DNA of 64,000 nt. It comes from Blastococcus sp. CT_GayMR19 (GTDB lineage: Bacteria; Actinomycetota; Actinomycetes; Mycobacteriales; Geodermatophilaceae). The position numbers and the translations under genes are program-made. The notes beneath the pieces were generated by a model. The model saw nothing but the letters and a program-made list of their open reading frames with translations. It was not told the DNA's origin and ran no database searches. The stretch lies in NCBI RefSeq assembly GCF_004570385.1, contig NZ_SPQL01000002.1, positions 372,001 through 436,000 of the forward strand, given 5' to 3'. This document shows, one piece after another, positions 62,417 to 64,000 of the stretch. Numbering within the stretch: the stretch's first letter is position 1; each line of letters begins with the position of its first letter.

Positions 62417-63958
62417 ATGCTCGTCTCCGTGAGCGAATCCCTGGACGTCGAGCGGTGCTACCGGGCCGTCGCCGGACGGGACGCCCGCTTCGACGGCTGG
62501 TTCTTCACCGCCGTGCACACCACCGGCATCTACTGCCGCCCGTCCTGCCCGGCCCGCACTCCCCTGGCCCGCAACGTCTCCTTCTTCACGACCGCCGCCG
62601 CCGCCCAGGGCGCCGGCTTCCGCGCGTGCCGCCGCTGCCGGCCCGACGCGGCACCCGGGTCGCCGGAGTGGGACGTGCGGGCCGACGTCGTCGCCCGCGC
62701 CATGCGGCTGATCGCGGACGGCGAGGTGGAGCGGGCCGGCGTCCCCGGGCTGGCCGCCCGTCTCGGGTACTCCGAGCGGCAGCTGCACCGGCAGCTGGTC
62801 GGCGAGCTCGGCGTCGGCGCCCTGGCCCTCGCGCGGGCCCAGCGCGCCCAGACGGCGCGGCTGCTGGTCGAGACGACCGACCTGCCGATGGCCGACATCG
62901 CCTTCGCGGCCGGGTTCGCGAGCATCCGCCAGTTCAACGACACCGTCCGCGAGGTCTTCGCGACGACGCCGACCGGGCTGCGCCGAACCGGTTCGGGGGC
63001 GAATCAGGCCGCACCCGGCTGGCTGACGCTCCGGCTCGCCGCCCGCGCGCCCTACGAGGCGGCCGAGGTGCTCCTCTTCCTCGGCGCGCACGCGGTGCCC
63101 GGCCTCGAGGAGTGGGACGGGACGACGTTCTCCCGGGTCCTCGACCTGCCGCACGGTCCCGCCGTCGTCCAGCTCTCCCCCGCCCCCGGCGGCGGTACGG
63201 GCGTGACCGCGCGCCTCCGGCTGGCCGAGCTCCGCGATCTCGGCGCCGCGGTCACGCGCTGCCGGCGGATGCTCGACCTCGACGCCGACCCGGCCGCCGT
63301 CGACGACGTCCTCGGCACGGACCCCGCGCTCGCCCCTCTCGTCACCACCGCACCCGGCCGTCGCGTCCCGGCCTCGCCCGACGCCCCCGAGCTGGCGGTG
63401 CGGGCGGTGCTCGGCCAGCAGGTGTCCGTGGCCGGCGCGCGCACCCTCACCGCGCGGGTGCTCACCGCGGCCGGCACGCCCCTGCCGGAGCCGGTCGGCA
63501 CCCTGACCCACGCCTTCCCGCGGCCGGACGCCCTGGCCGACGCCGACCTCACCGCGGTCGGGCTGACCGGCGCCCGCCGCCGCACGGTGCACGCACTCAC
63601 GGCCGCGCTCGCCGGCGGGTCGATCCCCCTCGACCCGGGCGCCGACCGGGACGAGGCCCGGCGTGCACTGCTCGCCGTCCCCGGCATCGGCCCGTGGACG
63701 GCGGCGCTGGTCGGCCTGCGCGGGCTGGCCGACCCCGACGTCTGGCTGCCCGGCGACCTCGCCCTCCGGAAGTCGCTCGCCGCGCTCGGCAGCTCCGACA
63801 CCGACGCCGCGACCCGCTGGCGGCCGTGGCGGTCCTACGCCGTCCTGCACCTGTGGGCGCTCGCCGTGCCGTCGCTCTTCACCCGCCCGACCACACCCTC
63901 CACCCGCACGCACGCCACCCCGCTGACCCCAGCACCCGCCCTCCCGAGGAGCGCCTGA
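62417..63958 (+). CDS. AdaA-AlkA fusion: methyl-DNA sensor and 3-methyladenine glycosylase
   Basis: A 513-residue alkylation-response protein. Residues about 15-85 are the Ada metal-binding domain with Cys ligands GIYCRPSCPAR and ACRRCR; one Cys accepts methyl from phosphotriesters. About 95-195 is an AraC-type helix-turn-helix pair. From about 205 an AlkA N-terminal domain is followed by a helix-hairpin-helix glycosylase core with VPGIGPWTAALVGLRGLADP and the catalytic Asp of WLPGDLALR. ATG 62417 or GTG 62429 could start it. Its stop overlaps the next gene (TGATG). Confidence 0.93.
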   Translation: MLVSVSESLDVERCYRAVAGRDARFDGWFFTAVHTTGIYCRPSCPARTPLARNVSFFTTAAAAQGAGFRACRRCRPDAAPGSPEWDVRADVVARAMRLIADGEVERAGVPGLAARLGYSERQLHRQLVGELGVGALALARAQRAQTARLLVETTDLPMADIAFAAGFASIRQFNDTVREVFATTPTGLRRTGSGANQAAPGWLTLRLAARAPYEAAEVLLFLGAHAVPGLEEWDGTTFSRVLDLPHGPAVVQLSPAPGGGTGVTARLRLAELRDLGAAVTRCRRMLDLDADPAAVDDVLGTDPALAPLVTTAPGRRVPASPDAPELAVRAVLGQQVSVAGARTLTARVLTAAGTPLPEPVGTLTHAFPRPDALADADLTAVGLTGARRRTVHALTAALAGGSIPLDPGADRDEARRALLAVPGIGPWTAALVGLRGLADPDVWLPGDLALRKSLAALGSSDTDAATRWRPWRSYAVLHLWALAVPSLFTRPTTPSTRTHATPLTPAPALPRSA

Positions 63959-64000
63959 TGTCCCTGCCCACCCTCGCCCGCCATGCCACGATCCCGACGC
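63958..64000 (+). CDS. probable methylated-DNA-protein cysteine methyltransferase (3' partial)
   Basis: Only 14 codons are inside the window (MSLPTLARHATIPT). ATG 63958 overlaps the Ada/AlkA stop and has GAGGAG upstream. An ogt gene regularly follows this fusion in actinobacteria, and the start resembles such proteins, so the assignment is mainly by context. Confidence 0.5.
   Translation, partial: MSLPTLARHATIPT

Overview
This is a GC-rich actinobacterial chromosome segment. F420-dependent oxidoreductase, ANTAR, ECF41, class F sortase and actinobacterial-type succinate dehydrogenase genes, GTG/TTG starts and the overall gene style suggest Geodermatophilaceae (Blastococcus, Modestobacter or Geodermatophilus type). 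The family placement is an inference from gene content only.

Left arm (1-39.4 kb), mostly ordinary chromosome. It starts inside a GAF-GGDEF-EAL cyclic-di-GMP protein and continues with MmcQ/YjbR and DUF1028 genes, a small membrane protein overlapping a multicopper oxidase, and an adenine-deaminase-type gene. Next come an ice-binding protein coupled to a class F sortase and a secreted PIG-L deacetylase with tandem galactose-binding-like domains. A LURP-one protein, a PepSY protein and a CtpE-like P-type ATPase follow. The class Ia ribonucleotide reductase operon nrdAB sits behind a cobalamin riboswitch, with two NrdR-like boxes further upstream. An MFS exporter precedes an sdhCAB operon that begins with a probable 21-codon leader peptide. 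Small lipoprotein, CBS, F420, pyrophosphatase and PilZ genes follow, then a CoA-transferase with its MHS permease, and a carboxymuconolactone decarboxylase-ECF41 sigma pair with a visible ECF41-type promoter. A LuxR regulator and a flavin oxidoreductase are separated by a complete IS481-family insertion (35501-36584, 6-bp target duplication).

Integrative element (39454-50539, about 11.1 kb). It is bounded by a 15-bp direct repeat that is the 3' end of ychF. Paired 20-bp arm-type repeats lie inside each end, and an excisionase-like gene and a tyrosine integrase sit beside the right end. The element supplies a substitute last codon and stop for ychF, so the GTPase stays intact. Cargo is a TIR-domain protein with a zinc-ribbon N-terminus, a PD-(D/E)XK-like nuclease, several unrecognised small proteins, two IS110-family transposases, and at least four copies of a short hairpin repeat not seen elsewhere in the window. 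The cargo looks like an accessory defence set, but its function is inferred.

Right arm (50.5-64 kb). ychF is followed by a four-gene chain with 4-nt overlaps (ABC ATPase, permease, histidine kinase, response regulator). Then comes a signalling group (two GAF/ANTAR proteins, a STAS protein, a GAF-GGDEF-EAL protein). A DrrAB-type exporter lies divergent from a TetR regulator across an inverted-repeat operator, and an alkylation-repair pair (Ada/AlkA fusion and the start of a probable ogt) runs off the right edge.
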